Positions 16,001-23,290 of a DNA stretch of 23,290 bases are shown here, in pieces. The stretch is from Dehalococcoidia bacterium UBA1332. Lineage in GTDB: Bacteria > Chloroflexota > Dehalococcoidia > Lucifugimonadales > Lucifugimonadaceae. Positions within the stretch are counted from its first letter, which is position 1, and each line of letters opens with the position of its first letter. The position numbers and the translations under genes were made by a program. The stretch covers positions 1-23,290 of the forward strand of contig DBSW01000158.1 of assembly GCA_002306745.1 (NCBI GenBank). The letters run 5' to 3'. The notes under the pieces were generated by a model. That model was not told the DNA's origin and made no database searches. It saw only the letters and a list, made by a program, of their open reading frames with translations.

Positions 16001-16203
16001 AACTCGTACCAGGGAAGTTTCTGCACAAACGACGAAGGTCTGCCATAAATGCGAGCAGCGTCCATCGAGGTCAAAGGTTTCTTCTTCCCTTCTACCTGTT
16101 CCTCAGTCTCGGCTTCTGGCTGAGGCTGATTTGCAACAGGCTCCTGATCGTCTTTTGGCGGAATAAAAACTTCCTTCAGCTTTTGCGCAAAACTCATTCT
16201 CAC
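13045..16203 (-). CDS. VirB4/TraC-like conjugative transfer ATPase, TIGR03744 family
   Basis: The longest gene, 1052 residues. The N-terminal half is the TraC/CagE-type domain of VirB4 ATPases. Walker A is GPTGAGKS at about residue 530 and Walker B is IVMLTDEGH at about 836, followed by WWVATQNMADF, the conserved sensor segment. A long, strongly acidic insert lies between the Walker motifs (about 670-700: EDSDGDDEGDEQ). The protein powers pilus biogenesis at the inner-membrane base of the T4SS. The start overlaps the end of the upstream lipoprotein gene by four bases and the stop overlaps the TIGR03757-like gene by four. Confidence 0.95.
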   Translation of the reverse strand: MRMSFAQKLKEVFIPPKDDQEPVANQPQPEAETEEQVEGKKKPLTSMDAARIYGRPSSFVQKLPWYEFQTESQTILLDDGKSVGAVFDIVPIATEGRSYNWLQDRRDMIQDALQDCFEELPSGPWIIQQYTYDDDNMEEYIDKLRAYPKAYCKDTKYTKEWLDIMEAHLRGICKEGGLFEDKEVLDAPWGGKIRRIKMVVYRRLPPKWKSYAGMTPEEELNDVIQKLETAFRDAGISLIRNNGKMFYEWMLGWFNPRPLLTNGDKRKFRELASYVDEDDLPYGDDLAESLFFNLPKSDAENQTWTFDELPHRCIRVHKLRRTPKIGQISGEVGSVTPDGASTGKASCMMDKMPPGTIMATTIIITPQDEVQNHINRIQDKSKGESVDATMARKDCDIAKNLMGNKHKLYRAMMCVYIRGENLKDLRKKSNQVSTMLLTNQLAPVREEDESLGLDAYIYNLPMVYEPKMDRNYKATRPVWSQHLANLSSVFGRHRGTGNPGQTMYNRGGEPISFDPFHSQDRKKNAHGLILGPTGAGKSASITNMASQIMALLRPRLYIIEAGNSFGLLADYFADKDMTVNKVQLKPGAGVTLPPFVDADKLLDADEEELLGSRIVSDTSMITEDDLRAHIPEKIKIDDTYKTYNELTELERKHVRDKAAMDVIAEMMMAEDSDGDDEGDEQRDIMGEMEIIATLMITGGEEEEAKKLTRADRRMIRDAILNGARKARSEGRRTMTSDVADGFSMINKNDNYPEHRRMRAFEMGESLRMFCDGFEGEVFNTDGEAWPDTDVTIVDLATFAREGYNAQLAIAYTSIMMRINNLAEKHQHDERPIVMLTDEGHIITTNPLLAPFVVKVVKMWRKLGAWWWVATQNMADFPNAAKKMLNMIEWWICLVMPQDEIEDIARFKSLNEEQKQLMLSAKKEPKKYTEGVVLSENMEALFRNVPPSLFLSLAGTEKDEKTERAKYMRQFGITEVEAAEYVGRMIDYYRGIAEKPEDPKPRKAMSKEKALARETLARLERESAALSEEQANSEVLKVLQEDIEADQEEGVSV

Positions 16204-16613
16204 TCTCCCTCAAAGCTGGATTTCATATCGCTGATCTCACCTGGCAACGCATAGTGCTCCCGCTCCCACATTTTGAATTCGGTGAGATAGCCTGGAATCG
16301 GCACTTGCGTATCGGCAGCCAGGTGTGGTGCAACAAACATGTACATGGTTGGATTGGGAAGCGTTTTGAATCGAGCTTCAAGCTGAGTCTTCTCAGTACG
16401 GACGTAATCGCTCAAGACCACATCTCCCTCAACCATTGGGCGACGAATCAACGAACGTTTGTCATACAGTTCACCATCCCCGATGCCCTGCATGTGTCTG
16501 TTGTAGACTTCCTTCATGTCGTGCTCTGGTACCGGAATAATGGAATCCTTGGTAGCACAGGCACTCAACATACTAATCAAGGTGACGGTCAGAACGACGG
16601 TTAATATTCGCAT
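16200..16613 (-). CDS. Conjugal transfer lipoprotein, TIGR03751 family
   Basis: A 137-residue protein with lipoprotein signal MRILTVVLTVTLISMLSAC (lipobox LSAC, Cys19). The mature part is mixed helix/strand with the ending MWEREHYALPGE. Size, lipid anchor and position between the VirB10-like and VirB4-like genes fit TIGR03751, a likely outer-membrane component comparable with TraV/VirB7. Its first 41 bases overlap the 3' end of the VirB10-like gene in another frame, a long overlap for this operon. Confidence 0.87.
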   Translation of the reverse strand: MRILTVVLTVTLISMLSACATKDSIIPVPEHDMKEVYNRHMQGIGDGELYDKRSLIRRPMVEGDVVLSDYVRTEKTQLEARFKTLPNPTMYMFVAPHLAADTQVPIPGYLTEFKMWEREHYALPGEISDMKSSFEGE

Positions 16614-18063
16614 AGTGATTTACCTTTCTACCTTCTGGGTCATAGTCAATTTTTAATTCCTCTGAAATGTGAATAGCCAGCTCGGTACCAGGTGGTACAT
16701 AGATGGCGTCAAAGGAATTTTCTTGGCGTGCATCCAGCCAATCAGTCACCTCGTTAAGGCCTTCTGAAATAGCTGTATTTTTGGCAACAATCTTCGGATC
16801 ACCGGTTAACCCACTGGTCAACCCGCCATTGTTATTGGATTGTGTGGTGAACTGGCTTGCGGCTTCCGCATTTGCATATGAAGCGGCTGCGGTAAGCCCT
16901 ACCCGAGATGTCAGATATGAAGCAGCGTTTGTAATTCGCTGACCAGTAATGCATGGAATACCATTCTTATCTGAGAACCATGCGATCGGATCTGTTGTTT
17001 TTGTACCTGGTTCCGGGAAGGTCACAATGGTTCCATCCTGGAATGTGAACGTCATGGAAGTGATCTCCCCACTCACACAAGAAAGGGTCCAGTCTCCCTT
17101 AGCAATGCCCGACATTTTGATGCCGGTAACACCTGGTATATGGATGCCGTTGGAGGACAGGTTTTCCTCACCCACCATCACCTTAAACGGATAAGGGTCG
17201 ATAACCTGACCATTGATCGGAATACGTCCAAGCATGGCCGTCATGGAAACTGAGCCAATCAAGGTACCGTTAATTGGAATGGTGTAAGCTTTGACAGACC
17301 GCTCTTCTTTGGTTTGCTTCTTGGACTTAGTTGGTCCTTTAGCTAACGCTGGAAGATTTTCTTCTGCTGCTGCACTGAAATCAGGAAGACTGATCTTTGT
17401 CGGATCACGCGGGTCCACATTGGCGTCAATCGGATTCGTCCAAACAACCTGATCAAAATCAACCTGCATACCGTTTTCGTCATATCCCAAACCACTTGGA
17501 ATTCCGGCATTGCCAATGTCATAACCGTTCGCAGTTGTGTTGCCGCCCTTTTCTTTGCCTCCCTGCTGTAACTCCTCAAGGCGCTTTTCGAGTTTGCTGA
17601 TCAGGCCACGAGTAAGATCTTGAGTGTGCTCCAGCTCGCGCTGCTTTTCCGCTGCATCTTTTTCTGCATTAGAAAACCGGCTATTGATTCGCTTATTAAG
17701 GCTTTCCTCCATCTTCAGGAGTTTGTCGATCTCTTGCTTTAGACGCTTGTTCTCTTCCTGAAGCTTTACTGAGTCTTCGCGAACCGCACGAGTTTCATTG
17801 GTAAGCGTTCTCATAGTCTCAACTGGACTATCAACGTCTACACCGTACTCTTCTTCAAGAAACCCCTCTTCAAGTGGGTCAATAGCGAGGCCGTTGTCCG
17901 GTTGTGCAGGACCGCTCTCAATAGCAGACAACCCGGTCAATTCAGTCGCTTGACCAGGCGCTTGTGCGGTAACTTGCTTTTCCTTGCGGCCCTTCATCAC
18001 AACAACCAAAAGGATGACGACGATTACGACCGCCAAGGCTTTGATAACAATATTTGATTTCAT
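16573..18063 (-). CDS. VirB10/TraB-like core scaffold protein, TIGR03752 family
   Basis: A 496-residue protein with one N-terminal membrane helix (about 4-24), then an acidic linker, a coiled coil (about 85-165, with heptad-rich KLQEENKRLKQEIDKL), and a periplasmic beta domain from about 260 (GTLIGSVSMTAMLGRIPING). This is the architecture of VirB10/TraB proteins that span from inner membrane to outer-membrane core. The ribosome binding site AAGGGG precedes the ATG. It follows the TraK-like gene by 11 bases. Confidence 0.88.
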   Translation of the reverse strand: MKSNIVIKALAVVIVVILLVVVMKGRKEKQVTAQAPGQATELTGLSAIESGPAQPDNGLAIDPLEEGFLEEEYGVDVDSPVETMRTLTNETRAVREDSVKLQEENKRLKQEIDKLLKMEESLNKRINSRFSNAEKDAAEKQRELEHTQDLTRGLISKLEKRLEELQQGGKEKGGNTTANGYDIGNAGIPSGLGYDENGMQVDFDQVVWTNPIDANVDPRDPTKISLPDFSAAAEENLPALAKGPTKSKKQTKEERSVKAYTIPINGTLIGSVSMTAMLGRIPINGQVIDPYPFKVMVGEENLSSNGIHIPGVTGIKMSGIAKGDWTLSCVSGEITSMTFTFQDGTIVTFPEPGTKTTDPIAWFSDKNGIPCITGQRITNAASYLTSRVGLTAAASYANAEAASQFTTQSNNNGGLTSGLTGDPKIVAKNTAISEGLNEVTDWLDARQENSFDAIYVPPGTELAIHISEELKIDYDPEGRKVNHYANINRRSDRHLD

Positions 18064-18074
18064 ACCGAAGCCCC

Positions 18075-18983
18075 TTACTTGTGTTTATGGCGGTTGCGCT
18101 TCTTCTCCGCCTCCGCTTTTTCTTCAAGTCGCGCGATTTCTTCAGCCTCCGCTTTGAGGTCCTGATAGTAGGTCCAGGGGTAAAGCGTCTCCTTCAATGG
18201 CTTTTCTGAAATCAGGTACAGCACAGTGCTGTCACCCGGCGTACCGTTTGGATACAACATATGATGTTGGAAAGTAGCGTGAGAAAACGGCAGATTGAGA
18301 TCGAGGTAGTTCAGCTTTACCTCATCTTCAGAGGTGTTCTTGATGTGAATAGCTGCCAGATAATAACCACCACCCTGGTAGGCTAATATCGGTTTGGAAT
18401 ACGTCTTGTATTTGTTCTCACCCTTAAAGACACGAACCGCTCCCTTTACTCCCAAAGTCGTCTCAGTGATTCCGGGACGATCACGATGTAGTCTCGTTGG
18501 TCCATATAGTCGTTGTGCCGCAAACCGAGTCAAATCAACTGGTGTAATAACCGGGATGTCCATCGGAGAATCTGATACCTGACGCTCATCTTCAGGAACG
18601 ACGTTTTCAGATTCCAGAAGTATCCGAATATCTTCCAACGGCTTTGCATTCGGATCTTCCTTCCCAGCAATCAGGTCGAGAAGAATGACGCGGCCATCTG
18701 TCAGCCGCTTAACTTGTACACGCTGCTTGTCAAACTCTTCATATGGTAGAAAATGCACCGCCCCCTGCGCCGACTGTACCCGGAACAGCTTTTTCATCTG
18801 CTGCCCTTTAGTAATACCTACCTGAACGTGATCACCAAACTGAATACTGCGTTCTTCTCCCTTTCGCAGTTCGATAGTGACTGGCAGATTGGTGTAGTGA
18901 ATGATTTCTGTCGCTAAAGCCGAGCCGCTATAAAACCCAACCACGGCGACAATCAATGCTGCTTTATTAAGTAGTTTTTTCAT
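18075..18983 (-). CDS. TraK-like ICE protein, TIGR03749 family
   Basis: A 302-residue exported protein with signal peptide ending at about SALA (residue 25). The N-terminal beta domain (LPVTIELRKGEERSIQFG) resembles the secretin-like part of TraK/VirB9. The C-terminal part carries AAQRLYGPTRLHRD and a second beta domain, and the end is a charged helix rich in Glu/Lys/Arg. It fits the DUF3438/TIGR03749 family, outer-membrane core of the T4SS. A GGGAAG ribosome binding site lies within the end of the upstream gene. Confidence 0.87.
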   Translation of the reverse strand: MKKLLNKAALIVAVVGFYSGSALATEIIHYTNLPVTIELRKGEERSIQFGDHVQVGITKGQQMKKLFRVQSAQGAVHFLPYEEFDKQRVQVKRLTDGRVILLDLIAGKEDPNAKPLEDIRILLESENVVPEDERQVSDSPMDIPVITPVDLTRFAAQRLYGPTRLHRDRPGITETTLGVKGAVRVFKGENKYKTYSKPILAYQGGGYYLAAIHIKNTSEDEVKLNYLDLNLPFSHATFQHHMLYPNGTPGDSTVLYLISEKPLKETLYPWTYYQDLKAEAEEIARLEEKAEAEKKRNRHKHK

Positions 18984-18985
18984 TG

Positions 18986-19654
18986 TTATCTTCCCGCCAC
19001 TTCGCCGCTCGTGTCCTGAACGTTTTCGTTTTCTTGCTGGTTACCTTCAAGACGTTTCGGATTTTTATAGAAGCCGTCCAGGGCCAAACCCCAGAGGTTG
19101 CACTCAGGATCAACATCCCATCGAACGATGCGAACGGGGTAACGCACAAAGATGTCTTTCACGATCTCTGAACGGAATGTCTCTTTGATATTCACATCGT
19201 AAAAGGCAACCCACGAATCACCGGACTCAACGTACACTCGCTTGTCGGTATAGGGACGGTCTGGCATTTCCTGAAGAGCACGAGTACGGTTTAGCTCATG
19301 TCGTTTCAGACGTTGTTCGTAGTCACGCTCAAGCTCACCTTTAAAGCGAGGTGTGATGTAACAGCTAAGGCGATTAATCTGCTTTTTGTAATCTTCAACG
19401 CCTTCCACTGGCCAGTTATTCATTTGCTGGAAGATGTAATAGCCGAAGGCGTAGACGTTAAAAGGGTGACGTTCCTGGATACCGCGTGTTGAGCCAGAAC
19501 GAAGATCCGGTGGAATATCAATCTTGATGTGTTCAGGTGCGGCCTTCCATCCAGCAATTGAATAAAACAAGGCAATTGCCAATATGCCGATAAGGATTCG
19601 CAGAGTCAGAATGTGAGAGTCCCGACCATCTAACGCTTTCTTTAATCTTGCCAT
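18986..19654 (-). CDS. TraE/VirB8-like ICE protein, TIGR03746 family
   Basis: A 222-residue bitopic protein: basic N-terminus, one helix at about 18-38 (LRILIGILAIALFYSI), then a periplasmic alpha/beta domain with YAFGYYIFQQMNNWP and RYPVRIVRWDVDPECN. This agrees with DUF2895/TIGR03746, the VirB8/TraE equivalent that nucleates assembly. A GAGGAG ribosome binding site precedes the ATG; two bases separate the stop from the next start. Confidence 0.88.
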   Translation of the reverse strand: MARLKKALDGRDSHILTLRILIGILAIALFYSIAGWKAAPEHIKIDIPPDLRSGSTRGIQERHPFNVYAFGYYIFQQMNNWPVEGVEDYKKQINRLSCYITPRFKGELERDYEQRLKRHELNRTRALQEMPDRPYTDKRVYVESGDSWVAFYDVNIKETFRSEIVKDIFVRYPVRIVRWDVDPECNLWGLALDGFYKNPKRLEGNQQENENVQDTSGEVAGR

Positions 19655-19659
19655 CTAGC

Positions 19660-20067
19660 CTACTCCTCGGGCTCCATGTTGATTTTCTTAACGGGTTGAT
19701 CTCGTCGGATGTCCCAACTCTGTGATGTCTCGATGTATCCGAAGTTGAAAAATGAATATTTCTTCTGCGCTTGCTTTTTCAGGTACACCACATGCAAGCC
19801 GTCAGGCATTCGTCGCTTGAGGCCTTGAAGGTATTTGCCCACAACCAGCAAAGTGCCTATGGCCATGCCGAAGCCAATACCCACTCCGAACAACGCCCAA
19901 CCAAATGGAATGAGCAAGATTACACAGACGGGAATCCAGAAAATGATTGCGGCCACGATAATCATCACGACCTCGGTATCGGTCAGTCCCCGAAAGACGA
20001 CCGGCTCTTCGATGAGCCGGTCGGGGATGAACTCGATTTCTCGTCCGTTCATTCCAGGTTCTTTCAT
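19660..20067 (-). CDS. TraL-like ICE membrane protein, TIGR03750 family
   Basis: A 135-residue protein with a cytosolic N-terminus containing DRLIEEPVVFRGLTDTE and two close membrane helices (about 30-52 and 54-78), then a basic cytosolic tail. It matches the DUF3487/TIGR03750 family, a small inner-membrane component in the place of TraL/VirB3. The start shares a base with the upstream stop (TAATG). Confidence 0.88.
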   Translation of the reverse strand: MKEPGMNGREIEFIPDRLIEEPVVFRGLTDTEVVMIIVAAIIFWIPVCVILLIPFGWALFGVGIGFGMAIGTLLVVGKYLQGLKRRMPDGLHVVYLKKQAQKKYSFFNFGYIETSQSWDIRRDQPVKKINMEPEE

Positions 20068-20438
20068 TAGAAGATGATCCCGGCTGCCTCAGTCAGCAGG
20101 TAGACGACGAATACCAGAAGCAGTACGCCCATGCCGCCGTGCATACCCATGTCACCCCAGGTTTTCTTGCCAGCACCGATGTCGTTGTAGACAGCTACCA
20201 TGTTCTTGGCGACCGCCAAGAAAGCGATGGTGCCAAGTACCAAGCCGAGAACAATCGCGATGTCAAAGGCATAACCTTTCAACAGGCCGATATAGTCACC
20301 ATCAGCGGCCGCGTTGGTCGGGTCAGCAGTATCAGGTAGAGCAGCGTGAGCGCTGGAGAAGGCGAAGAACAACATAGTGGCCAGTGTAGTTTTCACTGCG
20401 GCCAGCTTGTCTTTGCAGGTTACGATCAGGTTTTTCAT
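20067..20438 (-). CDS. Pilin-like ICE membrane protein, TIGR03745 family
   Basis: A 123-residue protein with a cleavable signal peptide (cleavage about SAHA, residue 33) and two membrane helices in the mature part, separated by a short basic loop (YNDIGAGKKTWGDMG). This VirB2/TraA-like layout and the position suit the DUF2976/TIGR03745 family. It is a good candidate for the conjugative pilin, though that role is inferred. A strong AAAGGAG ribosome binding site lies nine bases before the ATG, in line with high expression. Confidence 0.88.
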   Translation of the reverse strand: MKNLIVTCKDKLAAVKTTLATMLFFAFSSAHAALPDTADPTNAAADGDYIGLLKGYAFDIAIVLGLVLGTIAFLAVAKNMVAVYNDIGAGKKTWGDMGMHGGMGVLLLVFVVYLLTEAAGIIF

Positions 20439-20471
20439 AGGATTAACTCCTTTAAGTACTTTGAAGGTTGG

Positions 20472-20711
20472 TTAGTTAACAAGTAGGTAAAGGAGTACCA
20501 TCATCACAAAGACACCACGAAACCATACGATTATCATGTCCTTTGCAGTAATGACCTCCGCCCCATAGTCGTCGTATGCGCGGTAGCACAGCCAAGCGAC
20601 ATAAAGAAACACTGCCGTTGTGCCGATTGCCTGGATAGTCCAGAGAAGTTCAGCAGCGGTAAAGAAATCTCCCGTGCCTTCTTCAAATGCAGCAGATTGA
20701 GCAGCGTTCAT
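20472..20711 (-). CDS. Small ICE membrane protein, TIGR03758 (DUF3262) family
   Basis: A 79-residue protein with two membrane helices (about 22-42 and 58-78) joined by a short polar loop (RAYDDYGAEVITAKD), preceded by a soluble N-terminus. Size and position match DUF3262/TIGR03758. It may be a second pilin-like or pilus-accessory protein. The start overlaps the RAQPRD gene stop by four bases (ATGA). Confidence 0.85.
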   Translation of the reverse strand: MNAAQSAAFEEGTGDFFTAAELLWTIQAIGTTAVFLYVAWLCYRAYDDYGAEVITAKDMIIVWFRGVFVMMVLLYLLVN

Positions 20712-21022
20712 TTTTGATGCTCCGTATAGTCACTACTGAGAGCATCGATGGACGATGGAACCACTGGCTCCATCGGCACCGTCAGATGATGAGAAATTCC
20801 GGCTTGGATCTTTCTCAGGTCATCTAACAGAACCTGGTAATCGAACGTCGTCCGATCGTTCAAGTTACTGCGCATCTTGGCGGTCATCACCAAGGCTTCC
20901 AGCGCAGCCAATTCATTTTTAATTTTTGCCAGCGCTTCACGCTCAGCCCATACATCCGCCATAGACACCTGCGGAAGGCTCACGAAGCTCACCAGGAGAA
21001 GAGTTATCAATTTGTTCATCAT
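20708..21022 (-). CDS. RAQPRD-like ICE protein (TIGR01690)
   Basis: A 104-residue exported protein with a signal peptide ending at about SMAD (residue 23). The mature helix contains LAKIKNELAALEALVMTAKM and, later, LLDDLRKIQAGISHHLT, as in the RAQPRD family, although the RAQPRD signature itself is degenerate here (VPMEPVVPS). It starts the long transfer operon; two adjacent ATGs (21022 and 21019) are possible starts. Its function is not known beyond co-occurrence with pilus genes. Confidence 0.82.
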   Translation of the reverse strand: MMNKLITLLLVSFVSLPQVSMADVWAEREALAKIKNELAALEALVMTAKMRSNLNDRTTFDYQVLLDDLRKIQAGISHHLTVPMEPVVPSSIDALSSDYTEHQK

Positions 21023-21098
21023 CGAGTCACTTGAATTTCAGGTGGAATTGCGATGGTAGGAATTAGAACAAACGGGCAGGCAGGAAATCTGATTTATT

Positions 21099-21124
21099 GG
21101 GTCATTACTCGATGACCCTTTTTT
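21099..21124 (+). terminator. Plus-strand rho-independent terminator
   Basis: GGGTCAT and ATGACCC form a seven-pair stem around TACTCG, followed directly by six Ts on the plus strand. No plus-strand gene runs into it, so it may stop antisense transcripts from the transfer operon. Confidence 0.75.
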
Positions 21125-21156
21125 GATAAGAAAATGGCCGCTGAGTCGCGGCCATT
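21125..21156 (-). terminator. Minus-strand terminator after the TraD/TIGR03747-like unit
   Basis: On the minus strand AATGGCCGC and GCGGCCATT form a nine-pair, GC-rich stem around a six-base loop, followed by TTCTTATC. It lies 28 bases beyond the stop of the TIGR03747-like gene and separates it from the RAQPRD-led operon. Confidence 0.75.
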
Positions 21157-21183
21157 GTGGGAGTAAATATTAAGTCTTTGCGC

Positions 21184-21927
21184 TTAGAGGTACTTCTTAA
21201 ACTTGCTGGTCATAACCATCAAAACAAGTCCGAACAGGACAGCAAAAGGCGTGATAATGAAGTTAGGATGTATGCTGTTGGGGATGGCCAGATAGATTAC
21301 CCACGCCATAATCAGAACCGGCATAGCAAAGCGTTTGGCCCAGTGATAGATGTACCCAGATTCATTGCCACCACACCAACGCCGTAAATCCCTTTGCATC
21401 AGTCCATCCGAGACACCAACTAATCCAAACAGGAGAAACGCCGGTATTGATAGGACCAGGATAGACAGTCGGATTAAGAACATAATCAGAATGTAAATGG
21501 CTGCCATAAAGTAGTTGTAATACTCAGCAATCAGCCCTTTGACCAACCGAACGAACTTACCATCATTTGCGTCCGGCGTTTTTGCAGAAGTCAGCATGTC
21601 CACTATCCCGGAATCAATGAAAAGGAAATTTACCACATCGGTAACCTTCCCACTCGCGGCCTGGACAGCCTCACCATTCAGGGAGTCACCATCGAGAGAG
21701 CTTCCCAGATAACTAATTTCTTTCCTCATCATTTCTTCAGCATGTTCATACCCGGTGTATCCCTGCTCTGGATAGAAGAAAACCATACCGATCCATTCAA
21801 TGATAATGGACATTAAAGCCGAAAAGAGAAGTAACCCAATGACCTTGAATATGAGATCCAAGGTCTTTCCGATAAATCCTTTCTTAGCAACAGGGTGCTC
21901 TGCCCTGGCTACACTAGATTCCGCCAT
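21184..21927 (-). CDS. ICE membrane protein, TIGR03747 (DUF4400) family
   Basis: A 247-residue protein with helices at about 26-50, 135-170 and 200-240. Between them lies the conserved motif RDLRRWCGGNESGYIYHWAKR-like (about 180-200; RDLRR and YHWAKR seen). This is the DUF4400/TIGR03747 pattern, a protein always next to the coupling ATPase in this ICE type, perhaps linking TraD to the channel. The gene starts three bases after the traD stop. Confidence 0.88.
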   Translation of the reverse strand: MAESSVARAEHPVAKKGFIGKTLDLIFKVIGLLLFSALMSIIIEWIGMVFFYPEQGYTGYEHAEEMMRKEISYLGSSLDGDSLNGEAVQAASGKVTDVVNFLFIDSGIVDMLTSAKTPDANDGKFVRLVKGLIAEYYNYFMAAIYILIMFLIRLSILVLSIPAFLLFGLVGVSDGLMQRDLRRWCGGNESGYIYHWAKRFAMPVLIMAWVIYLAIPNSIHPNFIITPFAVLFGLVLMVMTSKFKKYL

Positions 21928-21930
21928 CTG

Positions 21931-23290
21931 CTATACCCACCATGCTTCTGCCGTGTGATAGTTCTTTTCCATTTCCTTGGTCAGCGCCTGTAAGTTCTCG
22001 GGCATCTCTTCATCGTCCTCAACCGGAAGCGGAAAACGTACTTTCCAAAGATGACCTCCATCAAGAAGGCAAAACGCCTGCCCTTTTGGTAATGCAGTCA
22101 CATGACTTGGTTCCAGCATGGGCACGCGGAGCATTGAGATACGGTCTTGAGTACTGGAGGTAAAGTCGATGTTGTTCTCCGTATCAGACGAATCCGACGC
22201 ACCCGATACAGTCATTTTTTGTGATATTTCCACTTCAGGTAACTGATTGGTAAGTAACTCAGCCGTATCCTTTTCTTTCACGCGAAGCATGATCAGGTTG
22301 TTGAAGTTACCCTCTACCTGACGTGCCTTAGCTGCATTGCCGAGCCGAGCTTCAATGTCCCCCCTGGACTGGGTGTAGGCAGTGATCTGCATACCGGAGC
22401 CACCCGATTTGTTGACCATCGGTAGAAACTCATCACCCATCAATTCATTGAATTCATCTGCGTGAAGGCAGATCTTGGGCATAGCGTTGGCTTTTCCATC
22501 CAACATCCCGTGCTGGAAACCGTGCTTGTAGATCATACCGGAGGTTGATACCAGGTCTGAGAACATGGAATTGCCTACGGCACTTGCAACCTCTGTGTCT
22601 GTCATGGCATCGAGTCCAACATAGACAATGCCACGCTTCCGGATGATCTGAGTCCAGTCAAAGATAGGCCGGTCATCATTCACATCGAAATAGTCCGGTG
22701 CGATGAGTTTGCCAATCTTTCCGGTTGTGAGCTTTTCAAGAAGTGGCAGTAGAGACGCTACCAGCTTGTCGAAGTAGGTCCGGTCATAACGCAGTGCGGA
22801 AAGCAAGCCAAGTACGATGGGATCACTAACTCCCATCTGTTCAACGTATTTCCGCAATGCTTCAGTTCGGGCGTTTGCATGTTTTGCCAACCTGGGATTT
22901 GACTTGTATTGCTTCTCGGCATCATGAGTCATGTCATTGATGTCTTCTACCCAACCCTGCTCCGCATTGCGCGGAAGCCACCATTCCAGGTATTCGCAAA
23001 ATAGAGGTTCGATGTCCGTAACGTACCGAAGAATGTTGTTGTAATCCGGACGCTGGCCCAGGGACACAAGGGCACGAGCAACGATATTGATGAACCGCCA
23101 AGCGAATTCTTTAAATGCGGCACTGTTGCCTTCGGATGAGAGCTGACCAGAGATACGACTGGCCACTTCTGTAATTCGGGCAAAGTTGCCTACCGCGTTG
23201 TACCTGGCGGATATATCAGGAAACCCCAAATGAAAAACGTAAAAGTCGTCTTCCCTGCCCATACGTTTCGCGGCCATATACATCCGTGTT
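21931..23290 (-). CDS. traD: Conjugative coupling ATPase TraD, SXT/TOL subfamily (C-terminal part)
   Basis: The frame stays open through the right edge, so the N-terminal membrane part and Walker A lie outside; the ATG at 23283 is internal. The visible 453 residues contain the Walker B-like ICLHADEFNEL, YTQSRGDIEARLG (sensor/arginine region) and RQVEGNFNNLIMLRV, as in VirD4/TraD-type coupling proteins. The C-terminus is acidic, then ends TAEAWWV. It links the relaxosome to the transfer channel at the inner membrane. Its neighbourhood with TIGR03747 fits the SXT/TOL subfamily (TIGR03743). Confidence 0.92.
   Translation of the reverse strand, partial: TRMYMAAKRMGREDDFYVFHLGFPDISARYNAVGNFARITEVASRISGQLSSEGNSAAFKEFAWRFINIVARALVSLGQRPDYNNILRYVTDIEPLFCEYLEWWLPRNAEQGWVEDINDMTHDAEKQYKSNPRLAKHANARTEALRKYVEQMGVSDPIVLGLLSALRYDRTYFDKLVASLLPLLEKLTTGKIGKLIAPDYFDVNDDRPIFDWTQIIRKRGIVYVGLDAMTDTEVASAVGNSMFSDLVSTSGMIYKHGFQHGMLDGKANAMPKICLHADEFNELMGDEFLPMVNKSGGSGMQITAYTQSRGDIEARLGNAAKARQVEGNFNNLIMLRVKEKDTAELLTNQLPEVEISQKMTVSGASDSSDTENNIDFTSSTQDRISMLRVPMLEPSHVTALPKGQAFCLLDGGHLWKVRFPLPVEDDEEMPENLQALTKEMEKNYHTAEAWWV

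Overview
The window carries most of the conjugation machinery of a genomic-island type (MPF-G, ICEHin1056/PFGI-1-like) integrative and conjugative element, plus about 8 kb of its accessory DNA. The order and character of the transfer genes match the TIGR0374x/0375x families of ICEs in gamma- and beta-proteobacteria. Moderate GC, AAGGAG-type ribosome binding sites and the coupling-factor type suggest a gammaproteobacterium; the species cannot be read from the sequence. No integrase, relaxase, attachment site or tRNA is present, so this is an internal part of the element.

Right part (about 8.0-23.3 kb, all minus strand). Transcription enters at the right edge with the C-terminal part of the coupling ATPase TraD, followed by a TIGR03747-like membrane protein. 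A minus-strand terminator (21125-21156) ends that unit. A second long operon of 14 genes runs from a RAQPRD-like protein (starting at 21022) to a TraG-N-like inner-membrane protein (ending at 8084). It encodes small membrane/pilin-like proteins, VirB8/TraE-, TraK- and VirB10/TraB-like scaffold proteins, a lipoprotein, the VirB4/TraC-like ATPase, and the TrbC/TraU/TraH/TraG-like proteins needed for pilus assembly and mating-pair stabilisation. Stops and starts are mostly overlapping or a few bases apart. A strong rho-independent terminator follows at 8045-8069.

Middle part (about 3.0-8.0 kb). Below that terminator are three minus-strand genes: a small unknown protein, an ankyrin-repeat lipoprotein and a PD-(D/E)XK-like (DUF6998-like) protein. 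Facing them on the plus strand are a zinc-finger protein (DUF3268), a zinc-ribbon protein, two unknown cytosolic proteins and a small membrane protein. The membrane-protein gene is preceded by an extended -10 promoter overlapped by a DnaA-box-like palindrome. A minus-strand lipoprotein gene at 3015-3648 is put out of frame by a run of nine Gs, which suggests phase variation or a sequencing error.

Left part (1-3.0 kb). Four overlapping plus-strand genes encode a membrane-anchored spermidine-synthase-like protein (cut by the window edge), two proteins that each carry half of a Cas4-type nuclease, and a small unknown protein. Facing them are a stand-alone CheY-like receiver and its translationally linked small partner. 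The split, membrane-anchored Cas4-like pair is the most unusual feature of the window.
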